Positions 44,461-53,771 of a stretch of DNA of 64,000 bases are shown in pieces. Both the position numbers and the translations under genes were made by a program. The stretch covers positions 97,536 to 161,535 of the forward strand of contig JAFIGV010000024.1 of the NCBI GenBank assembly GCA_017849575.1. Reading direction: 5' to 3'. The notes below the pieces were generated by a model. It worked only from the letters and a program-made list of their open reading frames with translations. It was not told the origin of the DNA and ran no database searches. The stretch comes from Flavipsychrobacter sp. Its GTDB lineage: Bacteria; Bacteroidota; Bacteroidia; Chitinophagales; Chitinophagaceae. Numbering within the stretch: the stretch's first letter is position 1; each line of letters opens with the position of its first letter.

Positions 44461-46026
44461 TTAACGTACCAGCAGGGCCAATGCCTCGCGCGAAGTACTC
44501 GTCTGAACGACAAGCTGATAACTACCCGTGGGGATTTGCTGCAGATCAAGTTTCAGGGTGTGGACGCCGGTACTAAGAAGCTCCGTGGCTGGCCATCTCC
44601 GCACCGTTTTGCCGGTTACGTCCAACAACGACAGCCAAACCTGCCCGGGTCGAGAAAGATGAAAGCGCAACATAGTAAACTCGCTGGCAGGGTTAGGACC
44701 TGCTACCGCCGACAGAGCGGGAGCCGTTGGCAAACTGTTGACAACCGGTGTCGGAAATTTCAGGCGCATCAACATGTTCTGAGCGCTGCCGGAAGCGCCA
44801 CTAAAACCAGAGAGCAGGATCTTACCGTTGCTTTGCAGCGCAAGTCCGGTGCCGTGTTGGCCGGTCGTGATCAATTTGTAAGACAGACGGCCATTGGTGC
44901 CAAAACCCGCAGTGGGCATACCATTAGCCTCAAATTGGAGCACTACCAGCGAGTCGCCGGTGGAGCTGCCCTGCACGTAGCCGGCAGCCAGCAGTTTACC
45001 GTTGGGCTGCACCAGCAGTGAGGGTGCTACTTCGTAAAACGCGCTATAACTGCCGCGTGCATAACCCGCAAGGCCAAAGCTGTTGTCCACCACACCAGAA
45101 GCCGTAATGCGCACCAGGCAGGGCTGATGCGCTGTTGATGGCGTACTCAGCACCACCGACATGACGATGCTACCACCGGGCAAAATCACCAGCTCTTCGC
45201 CGCCCCACATTTCCGGAGCAACGATACCATTGGGCGATGTAAGCATCAATCTGCCGTTGGTTCCGAAGCTGTTATCGATCGTGCCATTGGCATTGTATCT
45301 GGCAACGCCTACCTGCGGTACAGACGTCCAGGCTGCACCGCAGATCAATATTTTACCATCGGGCTGAATACCGAGACCACCGCCTTCTGAGCTTATGGTT
45401 TCGGCGGCATCATAACAAGACATCACTACCCCGTTGTTGCCGAAACCAGCATCGGGCAATCCCGTGCTGTCGAATCGCGCAATCACAAACTTGTCGTAAA
45501 GCTGTGAGCCTGCCACTACTATTTTGCCATCGCTTTGCACAGCCAGATTGGTTGCCCTAATTCGTTTTCCGCTCATAGATAGCGTCACAACGCCTGCTGT
45601 TCCGAAGTTGTTATCGGGGGCACCATTGGGTAAAAAACGCATGAGCACCAGCGACCAGTCTGTGGCCGAGAGTTGTCTTGTGCCCGCGGTCAGTATCTTT
45701 CCATTGGCTTGCAGCACTACTTTCCTGATACCTTCATCCACGGTAGCAGGAATCATAACCTTACCGGTACTGTTGAAGCTAAGGTCGGGCCCGCCAGAGG
45801 TATCAAATCGCGCCAGCACACTTTCCTGTTTGCCGGCGGTATTTTTGGCAAAGCCTGCGGCAATAATTTTTCCATCGGGCTGAAGGGCAAGGCTGTTAAA
45901 TGCTTCGTTGCTGCCGTAGAAGGATGTAGTCGCCAGTCCGTACATGCCAAAAGAAGTATCCGGCGTTTGTGCGTGAAGGGTCGTTGTGCCTGCGGAAAGG
46001 CAGAGCAGGAATAAAAGTTTTTTCAT
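44461..46026 (-). CDS. Delta-60-repeat T9SS-secreted protein
   Basis: The 521-residue protein has a signal peptide (MKKLLFLLCLSAGTTTLHA) and then about seven delta-60 repeats, each with the pattern LALQPDGKIxxxG, ARFDxxGxPDxSFG. These form a beta-propeller-like solenoid in secreted proteins. The C-terminus is a T9SS type A domain (AGPNPASEFTMLRF to TGSYQLVVQTS). Binding partners are unknown. It is monocistronic with its own terminator. Confidence 0.85.
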   Translation of the reverse strand: MKKLLFLLCLSAGTTTLHAQTPDTSFGMYGLATTSFYGSNEAFNSLALQPDGKIIAAGFAKNTAGKQESVLARFDTSGGPDLSFNSTGKVMIPATVDEGIRKVVLQANGKILTAGTRQLSATDWSLVLMRFLPNGAPDNNFGTAGVVTLSMSGKRIRATNLAVQSDGKIVVAGSQLYDKFVIARFDSTGLPDAGFGNNGVVMSCYDAAETISSEGGGLGIQPDGKILICGAAWTSVPQVGVARYNANGTIDNSFGTNGRLMLTSPNGIVAPEMWGGEELVILPGGSIVMSVVLSTPSTAHQPCLVRITASGVVDNSFGLAGYARGSYSAFYEVAPSLLVQPNGKLLAAGYVQGSSTGDSLVVLQFEANGMPTAGFGTNGRLSYKLITTGQHGTGLALQSNGKILLSGFSGASGSAQNMLMRLKFPTPVVNSLPTAPALSAVAGPNPASEFTMLRFHLSRPGQVWLSLLDVTGKTVRRWPATELLSTGVHTLKLDLQQIPTGSYQLVVQTSTSREALALLVR

Positions 46027-46165
46027 AAGTCATAGTTTAGGAGATCAGTGTATGCCGTTGAAGACGAGCCAGACGCTGGAAATGTTAGCAAGCGAGTTGC
46101 AAGAAGGCGCCGTGCCTGGTTGACCGGTCAACGGTTGAGCGGTCAGCCCGTTCCGGTTCTGTCCG

Positions 46166-46173
46166 TATTTTTG
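46166..46173 (+). promoter_or_regulatory. -7 box upstream of the GreA-like gene
   Basis: TATTTTTG ends 9 nt before ATG 46183, inside an upstream extension of the open frame. This supports the downstream start and implies a very short leader. Confidence 0.45.
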
Positions 46174-46182
46174 AGCCGAAGA

Positions 46183-46638
46183 ATGATGAAGCGATTTAAA
46201 GAAAACATCCACGACCGGTGTCTGCAGCTTGTCGGCGAAAAACTGAACCTCTTATTACAAAAGCAACAAGACCTTGCAGCCAGCGTGGCCGATGAAACCA
46301 AAAGCACAGCCGGCGACAAATATGAAACGGCGAGGGCGATGCTCCACATAGAACAGGAGCAGCTTGCACGGCAAATAGCCGAACTCAAAGCACAACTTTT
46401 TTCGCTTAACCTGATTGATCCCGGCACCACAACACAGCGCATTACATTGGGTAGCCTTGTCTGTGCTAACGATCATTATTACTACCTCAGTACAGCGCTC
46501 GGTAAGCTGCAATTCGAAGGCAAAACTATCTACACACTATCGCTACAATCGCCACTGGGTGCACAACTGAAAGGATTGAGTGCAGGGGATACTTTAGTGG
46601 TAAACGGAAAAAAGTTGACGATCACGACGGTAAGCTAA
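46183..46638 (+). CDS. GreA/GreB-like small protein
   Basis: From ATG 46183 the protein is 151 residues: an N-terminal coiled coil (about 15-85, LQLVGEKLNLLLQKQQDL, QEQLARQIAELKAQL) followed by a small domain with SLVCANDHYYYLSTALGK and LSAGDTLVVNGKKLTI. This matches a Bacteroidota family that resembles the C-terminal GreA/GreB domain and is often mislabelled 3-oxoacyl-ACP synthase. Acidic residues for transcript cleavage are not obvious. A role at RNA polymerase is possible but unproven. Confidence 0.65.
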   Translation: MMKRFKENIHDRCLQLVGEKLNLLLQKQQDLAASVADETKSTAGDKYETARAMLHIEQEQLARQIAELKAQLFSLNLIDPGTTTQRITLGSLVCANDHYYYLSTALGKLQFEGKTIYTLSLQSPLGAQLKGLSAGDTLVVNGKKLTITTVS

Positions 46639-46672
46639 TACTATGGGACTGGCAGAGCTCTTTTCACACCCT

Positions 46673-47369
46673 CAACCATTCCGCCCTGCGGGCAATCGCC
46701 TTCGCCAAACTTCAATTCCTTGATACCGCTTCATCAAGGCTCAAAAGCTGGGAAAATCCTTCCCTTGGCAAGGGAAGGTGCCCGCAGGGCGGAAGGGTTT
46801 TTGTCACGAATGCAAAAATCTGTTTCCCAACCACCCCGCCCTGAGGGCACCCCGCCTTAATAAGGCAGGGCTTGCCGAGCATCATTTCCTTGATAGGGCT
46901 TAATCAAAGCATAGCAGTTGGGAAAATCCTTCCCTAAACAAGGGAAGGTGCCCGAAGGGCGGAAGGGTTTTGTCTGGATAATAGAATTTGTTCTTCAACC
47001 ACCCCGCCCTGCGGGCACCCCGCCTTAATAAGGCAGGGACTTGCCGAGCATCATTTCCTTGATAGGGCTTAATCAAAGCATAGCAGTTGGGAAAATCCTT
47101 CCCTTCACAAGGGAAGGTGCCCTATTGCTGTTGATGCGCTGATTTGTTGATTTGTTTTTTTGGTATCTCGTAGGTAGAATTTGTTTCCCAACCACCCCGC
47201 CCTGCGGGCACCCCGCCTTTATAAGGCAGGGAGTTGCCGAGCATCATCTCCTTGATAGGGCTTAATCAAAGCATAGCAGTTGGGAAAATCCTTCCCTTCA
47301 AAAGGGAAGGTGCCCGCAGGGCGGAAGGGTTTTGTCTGGATAATAGAATCTGTTCTTCAACCACCCCTA
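46673..47369 (+). repeat. Mosaic intergenic repeat array 1 (four copies plus a fragment)
   Basis: The motif CAACCACCCCGCCCTG recurs at about 46673 (degenerate), 46828, 46996, 47189 and 47358 (partial). Each ~155-193-nt unit contains short palindromes: GCCCTGCGGGC, CCTTAATAAGG, CCTTCCCTT/AAGGGAAGG and GCCCGCAGGGC. The third unit ends in a different module, 47123-47179. The whole gap 46639-47437 holds this array and no gene. Confidence 0.85.
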
Positions 47370-47437
47370 ACAATCGGTAAAATTTCCCCGTCTTATATAG
47401 GTTGCAAAGATTTTTTACCCCTCACACATCTTTTATC

Positions 47438-48499
47438 ATGTTGAAACCATTACTACTCGTTGCCGGTATAAGCTCAGTATTTGCTGCATCAGCACAAAAT
47501 GTTCAGAGAAACGGACTGGCAGAAGAGTTTTCCGCTTCCACCTGCCATCCCTGCAAAGACCTTTACGATCAATATCATCCGGCGCTGGTGAGTATCAACG
47601 CCAATGATACCTCTGCTCATGTAAATGCCATCAGCTACCAGATGGACTACCCCGGCACGGGCGATGCGAGCTATAACCTGCATGCACAACAGCGCCACGA
47701 TTATAATCTCGTATTAGGATTGCCCACCCTGCGCATCAACGGACAAGGCATCAATACTTCATCCACACAGGCACAACTTTACACTGCGCTCGACACCTCG
47801 AGAAACAAGCCCGCCCACATGAAGATCACCGGCAGTTATGAGGTAAATCTTTCTGCCCAGACACTTGATATCAACGTCAGTGTGCTCCCCCTCACGAACC
47901 TTACCGGCAAATACCGGGTGCATGTAGCCGTAGTAGAAAGACATTACACCAATCCCGCCAATACGGTCAATATGCCAGACTATTACTTTGTGATGCGCCG
48001 GATGTTCCCCGACGGAAAAGGCAAGGCCGAGTATAGCTGGTCGGCAAACACGGCAAAAACCTATCATTATAATCAGGCCTTTTCCATAAACAACCCGCCG
48101 GCTCAGGGCAGCTTCGATTTTTGGGGAAACCCGCTGATGAGCGATGTGATCGTATTTGTGCAGGATAGTGTAACGCGAGAAATTCTGCAATCGCAGCTTA
48201 TTCTGCCACGTTCGCCGCTGTCGGTTCACGAAACTGATTTTGCACAGCAGGTTTTATGCTATCCCAATCCCGCGGACAACTACCTCTACTTTAGTTTCAG
48301 CAACAGCAAACCCATTGTCTGCGCTCTGCAGATGACCGACGCATCCGGCAGGCTGATGTATCAGGTTGAGGAGCATAGCTTTGCTGCGGGTGTCCATCAG
48401 TATGCTATCCCGACAGGTGGCTTTCCCAAAGGCTTGTATTTCATCACGCTTTCATCAGAACAGGGACGCATGACGCGAAAGGTTGTTATTGACCGATAA
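47438..48499 (+). CDS. Omp28-like thioredoxin-fold T9SS-secreted protein
   Basis: The 353-residue protein has a signal peptide (MLKPLLLVAGISSVFAASAQ). The mature start, LAEEFSASTCHPC, has a Cys-His-Pro-Cys pair (Cys36 and Cys39) as in Omp28-type proteins with a thioredoxin-like fold. A beta-sandwich region with HVAVVERHYTNPAN follows, and the C-terminus is a T9SS type A domain (CYPNPADNYLYF to KGLYFITL). A disulfide or redox role outside the cell is possible. ATG 47438 is chosen, since an in-frame TTG at 47402 would add 12 non-signal residues. An octamer satellite starts right after the stop. Confidence 0.82.
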   Translation: MLKPLLLVAGISSVFAASAQNVQRNGLAEEFSASTCHPCKDLYDQYHPALVSINANDTSAHVNAISYQMDYPGTGDASYNLHAQQRHDYNLVLGLPTLRINGQGINTSSTQAQLYTALDTSRNKPAHMKITGSYEVNLSAQTLDINVSVLPLTNLTGKYRVHVAVVERHYTNPANTVNMPDYYFVMRRMFPDGKGKAEYSWSANTAKTYHYNQAFSINNPPAQGSFDFWGNPLMSDVIVFVQDSVTREILQSQLILPRSPLSVHETDFAQQVLCYPNPADNYLYFSFSNSKPIVCALQMTDASGRLMYQVEEHSFAAGVHQYAIPTGGFPKGLYFITLSSEQGRMTRKVVIDR

Positions 48500-48500
48500 A

Positions 48501-48652
48501 GCTAATGTGCTAATATGCTAATGTGCTAATATGCTAATGTGCTAATATGCTAATGTGCTAATATGCTGATGTGCTAATATGCTGATGTGCTAATATGCTG
48601 ATGTGCTAATGTGCTAATGTGTTGATGTGCTAATGTGTTGATGTGCTGATGT
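48501..48652 (+). repeat. Octamer tandem repeat, 19 units
   Basis: The unit GCTAATRT (with GCTGATGT and GTTGATGT variants) is repeated 19 times without gaps. The first half alternates GCTAATGT and GCTAATAT, giving a 16-bp higher-order period. It begins 2 nt after the stop of the Omp28-like gene. The remaining 48653-48811 has no gene I can support. Confidence 0.9.
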
Positions 48653-48811
48653 GAGAATGGGTGCCATGATGAAACGCTTTCCTGGAGACCCGGATCCCGA
48701 TCTTTACATCTCCGCTGCAGGCAAACTCATCTAAAAACGCTGACCACTGCAGTGCCGGGCATTACTCTTGTATAAGGATAGTGAAGGTTTCACAATTCAA
48801 AAAAAGGAGTG

Positions 48812-49504
48812 ATGCATCTCGTCCATGTTCTTGTAGTCAGTGCACTTGTTCTTGCAATAGTTTCTTCGCTCGTCATTGTCGCCGATATTATTGCGGGTCA
48901 TCCGCAACACATGATGCTGATGAATTTTGTCTATCCCATCACAGCCTTATATGCCGGTCCGCTCGGACTACTGGTTTATTTTACCCTCGGCAGAAAATCC
49001 ACCCGCCAAGCAGTTTTGCAGGCCACAGCCCGGGGGCAAAAGCCGCCACAACAGTCCAAACCCTTTTGGCAAAGCGTGGCTGTGGGTGCGCTGCATTGTG
49101 GCAGTGGCTGCACCCTGGGCGATATCCTGGCAGAAACCCTGCTGTTCTTTTTCCCTTTAGTATGGCTGGGCAGAAAACTATATGGAGCCTGGCTGATTGA
49201 TTTCATCTTCGCCTTCATCATCGGCATCCTTTTTCAGTATTATGCCATCAAACCCATGCGCAAAATCTCTGCGGGCGACGCCCTCAAAGCCGCTCTTAAA
49301 GCCGATACCCTATCGCTGATCGCCTGGCAGATCGGTATGTATGGATGGATGGCCATAGCTACTTTTTTGATCTTTCATCATGAGCTCCGCGCCAGCGACC
49401 CTATGTTTTGGTGCATGATGCAGATCGGTATGCTTTGTGGTTTCCTTACGGCCTATCCTGTCAACTGGTGGTTGCTGCGCAAAAAGATCAAAGAAACGAT
49501 GTAA
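48812..49504 (+). CDS. DUF4396 integral membrane protein
   Basis: The 230-residue protein has six or so hydrophobic segments. The DUF4396 signature HCGSGCTLGDILAE (about 98-111), with its cysteine pair, lies between helices, and a PMFWCMMQIGML segment follows near the C-terminus. Copper or other metal binding has been suggested for cysteine motifs of this kind; nothing here proves it. The start is ATG 48812 (GTG 48809 also in frame), with AAGGAG just upstream. Confidence 0.78.
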   Translation: MHLVHVLVVSALVLAIVSSLVIVADIIAGHPQHMMLMNFVYPITALYAGPLGLLVYFTLGRKSTRQAVLQATARGQKPPQQSKPFWQSVAVGALHCGSGCTLGDILAETLLFFFPLVWLGRKLYGAWLIDFIFAFIIGILFQYYAIKPMRKISAGDALKAALKADTLSLIAWQIGMYGWMAIATFLIFHHELRASDPMFWCMMQIGMLCGFLTAYPVNWWLLRKKIKETM

Positions 49505-49780
49505 CCGCCCGGCGGAAGGGAAAATGTGCGGCACGCTTATGCATCACTAGAGGTCAGTTAAGCAGATATGTACGGCCTGAACCCTGTACAATTTTCTTTC
49601 GGTTGCATGATGAGTTATCGCTTAATCTATGAACATGGTCTCGGGTAGACCTATTTTGAGATGAACAAGAACCGGGAACAAACTCACCGTTGAAAGCACA
49701 GGGTTGTTTATCAAGCTTTTTTGCGATCATTTGTTTAATAGAAAAGGAGATTTTAAATTAGATTTCCTTCAATCCGAATT
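49505..49780. other. Upstream interval of the GHKL operon, no gene seen
   Basis: The first ~15 nt (CCGCCCGGCGGAAGGG) resemble a fragment of the neighbouring mosaic repeat. The rest is A+T-rich, with TTTG (49730) and TAGATTTC (49759) at unusual spacing. It presumably contains the promoter of the GHKL operon, but I cannot fix it. Confidence 0.4.
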
Positions 49781-52180
49781 ATGGACAATAAGACTCTATT
49801 CTTTAAGCTCTTCGATGCGAAAACTGAGACGGATATCAGTGAAATAATTGAGAATAATCCAAGCATCTTTCAACAGTCCAATTGGGCGCCAATTGGCGGA
49901 AACTTCAGTAACTATGGAATCATAGAGAATCAACAGTCAAATCCCATTGCTGCTTTAGTTGAAAAGGTAACCAACTCAATGGATGCCATTCTTACGAAGA
50001 AATGTTTGGAAGCAGGTATTCATCCTGAAAGTGATGAGGCCCCTAAGTCGATGGATGAGGCAGTGCAGCGATTCTTTCCAAACTATAAGAATTGGGACTT
50101 ACCAACAGCAAGAAAGCAACAAGCGGAAGATATACAGGTGATTGCAGATGGACCGCCGAGAGATACATCAGTGATTGTTTATGATAATGGCGAAGGGCAA
50201 CATCCAGAAGATTTCGAGAATACTTTCTTATCCCTTGTTCGTGGCAACAAGAACAAGATCATGTTTGTGCAAGGTAAGTACAACATGGGAGGCGCTGGAT
50301 CAACTGTGTTTTGCGGAAAACATCGGTATCAACTGATTGCCTCGAAAAAATTTGATAACACAGGTGCATTTGGATTTACATTGATACGCATGCATCGCTT
50401 TACACAAGCAGAAGCAGAGCACAACAAGAATACCTGGTACGAGTTTTTGAAAATTGATGGTAAAATTCCTTCGTTTGATTTAGCAGGAGAGCTTGATTTG
50501 AAGCTATTCAACAGAAACTTCAAAGCTGGCTCTATCATCAAGATGTATTCTTATCAGTTCCCCAGTGGATATTCAGGATTTGCGCAGGACTTAAATCAAA
50601 GTTTCAACGAGTTTTTATTTCAGCCTGTGCTGCCTGTTTACACAGTTGACAAGAAGGAGCGTTATCCTAATAACAATGTTCTTGAGTTGGATTTGTTTGG
50701 ACTGAAGCGCAGGTTGGAGGACGACAATAAGTACATTGACAAGTTCTTTTCAGAATCTTACGAGGAGCCGAAGACCTTTGGGAAGATGAAAGTCACCTGC
50801 TATGTCTTCAAAGCAAAGGTTGGCGATAACGATGTAAAGAAAACAAAAGAGAATATCCGCCGACAGTTCTTTAAGAACAACATGAGTGTGATGTTTTCGC
50901 TGAACGGACAGGCGCATGGACATTATACTTCAGAGTTTATTACGCGCCAATTGAAGTTCAATTTGCTCAAAGACTATTTGCTGATTCACGTGGATTGCAC
51001 TGCCATGAATTACGATTTCCGCAAGGAACTATTCATGGCTTCGCGTGACAGGCTCAAGCAAGGAGAAGAGTCGAATTACTTACGCGAATATTTAGGCAAG
51101 CAACTTAGAAAGAGCCAATTAGACGAAATCAACAAACAACGGAAAGACGCCATCGGATTTGAAAGCGAAGATACTAGCGAACTGCTCAAGTCATTTGCGA
51201 AGAATCTTCCCAAAGACAGCGAACTATATAGGCTACTAGAAAACACCCTAAAGCTCGAAGACAAGAAAAAGGAGAAGACACCGCAGAGGGAGCAAAAGCA
51301 GCATAAAGAGAAGGAAGAAAAGCCTTTCAACCCGCAGCGTTTTCCGAGCTTTTTTCGTTTGTACAAGAACGGCTCGGATGCGAAGCCAATTCCTGTGCCC
51401 ATAGGCGGCGAGAAGTCATTAAAGTTCGAAACCGATGTAGAGGATCATTATTTTGACAGAACAGAAGAACCGGGTGATCTGCAGGTTTCCGTTTTAACTG
51501 TAAAACAAAATGAAACGGACGGAGGAGACAAGCAAGGAGAGGTAAAGGAACCTGCAGAACTATTCAATATTGTAAAATCTAGCCCGAATAAAGGGACTAT
51601 AAAAATCACGTTTGCGCCAAACAGCGAATTAAGACAAGGAGACGAAGTGCAAGTACAAGCCTCTCTGAAAGGTGCGGGAGATGACTATCAGGATGAAATA
51701 GTTTGGCTGAAAATTGTGGAGCCGGAGGCACCGAAGGAAAAGACACCCAAAAAGGAGGAAGATGACTTTGAACATCTTGGGCTGCCTAAGCTAGAAAAAG
51801 TTTACAAAGAACAGTGGGGCGATCTGCCGTTTCAAATGGATTATGATACGGTAATGTTCCCCTTGGGTGCAGGAGATAAGCTCGAAGCAATCTATGTAAA
51901 CCTTGATAGCAATGTCTTTTTAAATTATCGTAGCAAACAAAAAAGTCAAGATCAAATCACACTTGCACAGAAGCGGTACCTGACCTCGGTTTACTTTCAC
52001 TCGTTGTTTCTCTATATGATTACGAAGCGGAAGAACTACTCGTTAGTGATTACCAAAGACGGGCAAGATGCTGAAGATGTAACCGTCGATCAATACATAC
52101 AAGACGTGTTTGATAGTTACTACTCCGATTTCCTTTTGAATTTTGGGATGGAGCAACTAATGAATAGTTTAGAAGATTAA
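49781..52180 (+). CDS. GHKL-type ATPase, first gene of a putative defence effector operon
   Basis: The 799-residue protein has a GHKL (Hsp90/MutL/MORC-type) ATPase domain: N-box ALVEKVTNSMDAI with Glu61 and Asn65, G1 box DNGEGQ (135-140), and G2 box GKYNMGGAGS (165-174). A transducer-like region follows (about 250-440), then a Lys/Glu-rich linker (about 500-525) and a C-terminal domain of unknown type. It has no membrane segment. It forms an operon with a GIY-YIG-like nuclease (2-nt gap) and a DGQHR protein, convergent with an SspBCD-like operon. I infer that it powers or gates a DNA-targeting effector. The codon usage and A+T content look unlike the flanking housekeeping genes. Confidence 0.8.
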   Translation: MDNKTLFFKLFDAKTETDISEIIENNPSIFQQSNWAPIGGNFSNYGIIENQQSNPIAALVEKVTNSMDAILTKKCLEAGIHPESDEAPKSMDEAVQRFFPNYKNWDLPTARKQQAEDIQVIADGPPRDTSVIVYDNGEGQHPEDFENTFLSLVRGNKNKIMFVQGKYNMGGAGSTVFCGKHRYQLIASKKFDNTGAFGFTLIRMHRFTQAEAEHNKNTWYEFLKIDGKIPSFDLAGELDLKLFNRNFKAGSIIKMYSYQFPSGYSGFAQDLNQSFNEFLFQPVLPVYTVDKKERYPNNNVLELDLFGLKRRLEDDNKYIDKFFSESYEEPKTFGKMKVTCYVFKAKVGDNDVKKTKENIRRQFFKNNMSVMFSLNGQAHGHYTSEFITRQLKFNLLKDYLLIHVDCTAMNYDFRKELFMASRDRLKQGEESNYLREYLGKQLRKSQLDEINKQRKDAIGFESEDTSELLKSFAKNLPKDSELYRLLENTLKLEDKKKEKTPQREQKQHKEKEEKPFNPQRFPSFFRLYKNGSDAKPIPVPIGGEKSLKFETDVEDHYFDRTEEPGDLQVSVLTVKQNETDGGDKQGEVKEPAELFNIVKSSPNKGTIKITFAPNSELRQGDEVQVQASLKGAGDDYQDEIVWLKIVEPEAPKEKTPKKEEDDFEHLGLPKLEKVYKEQWGDLPFQMDYDTVMFPLGAGDKLEAIYVNLDSNVFLNYRSKQKSQDQITLAQKRYLTSVYFHSLFLYMITKRKNYSLVITKDGQDAEDVTVDQYIQDVFDSYYSDFLLNFGMEQLMNSLED

Positions 52181-52182
52181 TT

Positions 52183-52713
52183 ATGAATTCAGCCGCATTT
52201 CAGCTAGGGCAAGAAATCAATAATCGTAAAGTTCCATACATTCTGCACAAAGACCTATGGGATAAGTTCGTATACCCCGGACTAGACATAGATTTTTCAA
52301 ATTGGAACTCTATAAAGTATTTGAATGACAATGGTTCAGCATTTAACGAAGAAGTTGATAATCTGCCCTCCGATATGGGAGGACTTTATCTTTTCTACAT
52401 CAAGTGTGTTATTATCAAGGGTATTACCGAGTTTCCCTTTTATATAGGACGCGCGCAGCTGACTGAAGGTCAAAATATAAAAAAGAGAGTCAAGGAATAC
52501 TTTCAAAAATACTCTAGAGATGATGAGAGAACTAAGATTTACCGCATGTTGAATTTGTGGGGGAAAGATCTACACGTAGCTTACTACCCATTGCCCGATA
52601 ACGATGTTATCGTAAATCTTGAGAGGGATATTATTAATTCATTACTACTCCCGATGAACGACTTGATACCCGATAAAACTATTAAACAAGCAATTAAAGC
52701 ATTCGAGCAATGA
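52183..52713 (+). CDS. GIY-YIG-like nuclease
   Basis: The 176-residue protein has the GIY-YIG core from about residue 66: GGLYLFYIK in place of the GIY strand, FPFYIGR for YIG (86-90), a basic helix (IKKRVKEYFQ) carrying candidate Arg102, and VNLERDIINSLLLPMND with Glu147 and Asn159 at the metal-ligand positions. These enzymes cut DNA. An N-terminal ~60-residue segment is unassigned. Its position between the GHKL ATPase (2 nt) and DGQHR gene (4-nt overlap) suggests it is the cutting subunit of a defence effector. The first motif is atypical (GLY for GIY). Confidence 0.7.
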   Translation: MNSAAFQLGQEINNRKVPYILHKDLWDKFVYPGLDIDFSNWNSIKYLNDNGSAFNEEVDNLPSDMGGLYLFYIKCVIIKGITEFPFYIGRAQLTEGQNIKKRVKEYFQKYSRDDERTKIYRMLNLWGKDLHVAYYPLPDNDVIVNLERDIINSLLLPMNDLIPDKTIKQAIKAFEQ

Positions 52714-53771
52714 AAATACCTGCGATTAGAGCAAAAATAGGCGATTGGACATATTACGTGACAACCTTGACATTTGAACAAGTCAATAATTTCGTGTCCA
52801 AAGTTGACGAGCAATTGCATCGAAGTGAAGGGTTAAAGGAACTTATTCAAAGAAGTATTACAAACAATTATCTGAGCATAAAGAACTACATACTGAATCA
52901 GCCAGAGCTGTTTTTCAATGCTCTTGTCTTGGCAGTCTACGATGATTATCCGAATTGGTTAGAAGTCGAAGTTAAATATAGCGACGATGAACAAACGTAT
53001 CAGCTGGGATTACTTGATTTTCCTGGAGAGCATAAAATTTTTCCGCTAGATGGTCAGCACCGCGTTGAAGGTATCAAAGCCGCTTTAGCTGAAAATCCCA
53101 ACGTAGGTAATCAACAAATCGCTGCAATTTTTGTCGGACACAAAAACGATGAACAGGGAATGCGTCGAAGCCGCAGGCTTTTCTCAACACTCAACCGTTA
53201 CGCTAAGCCTGTAACGATGGATGACATAATTGCACTTGATGAAGATGATAGCATCGCAATCGTGACAAGGGAGCTTTTGGAAACTTTTGATCTTTTTACT
53301 TTGAATCGGGTAACAAAGAATAAAAATAAAGCCATCCAAGAAAATGATAAGCAGTCCTTTACTTCAATAATAACGTTATACGATTGCAATTACGAACTTC
53401 TTAAGGTTTTCCGAAGGAAGAGAAAATTGGATGCTCCAGACGAGGTTAGGGATAAAAAAACGCTGACGGAATATCTCAAGTTTCGCCCAAGCGATCCAGA
53501 GGTCGAGCTATTCCATTCTTTTTGCTTAGAGTATTGGAGTGCCTTTGTTTCCTCATTCGATGTCGTTCAAAGCTATTTAGGAGAAAAATCAGCACATCCT
53601 GCACGCCATTTTCGCAACTCAGCGAACGGGGGAAATCTTTTATTTAGACCTGTAGGTTTGTACCCAATGGTTCAAGCGAGTATTGAAATCTATAAGAGAA
53701 GCTCAGAACCCTTCAAGGTGATTTTTGAACGAATGAATCAAATTAATCTATCAATAGATAGTATGCCTTGA
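52710..53771 (+). CDS. DGQHR (DndB-like) protein, ends at an internal TGA
   Basis: The 353-residue product carries the family motif FPLDGQHRVEGIKAAL with DGQHR at 114-118, and RSRRLFSTLNRYAKPVTMDDIIALDEDD downstream, the pattern of DndB-like/DGQHR proteins in phosphorothioation systems. The gene overlaps the nuclease gene by 4 nt (ATGA). It stops at TGA 53769-53771, but the same frame continues 62 codons to TAG 53958 as VNVVWNPYENTMIMG and KLLLMFLYG, the normal C-terminal region of such proteins. The codon before VNVVW is probably a Trp (TGG) in the ancestor. Full length would be 416 residues. Confidence 0.8.
   Translation: MKIPAIRAKIGDWTYYVTTLTFEQVNNFVSKVDEQLHRSEGLKELIQRSITNNYLSIKNYILNQPELFFNALVLAVYDDYPNWLEVEVKYSDDEQTYQLGLLDFPGEHKIFPLDGQHRVEGIKAALAENPNVGNQQIAAIFVGHKNDEQGMRRSRRLFSTLNRYAKPVTMDDIIALDEDDSIAIVTRELLETFDLFTLNRVTKNKNKAIQENDKQSFTSIITLYDCNYELLKVFRRKRKLDAPDEVRDKKTLTEYLKFRPSDPEVELFHSFCLEYWSAFVSSFDVVQSYLGEKSAHPARHFRNSANGGNLLFRPVGLYPMVQASIEIYKRSSEPFKVIFERMNQINLSIDSMP

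Noticed and set aside
46673..47369. CRISPR array or tandem coding repeats in the first mosaic array
   Set aside because: Units are over 150 nt, contain their own palindromes, have no unique spacers and no open frame.
48501..48652. CRISPR array
   Set aside because: The octamer units are contiguous with no spacers and no cas genes occur in the window.
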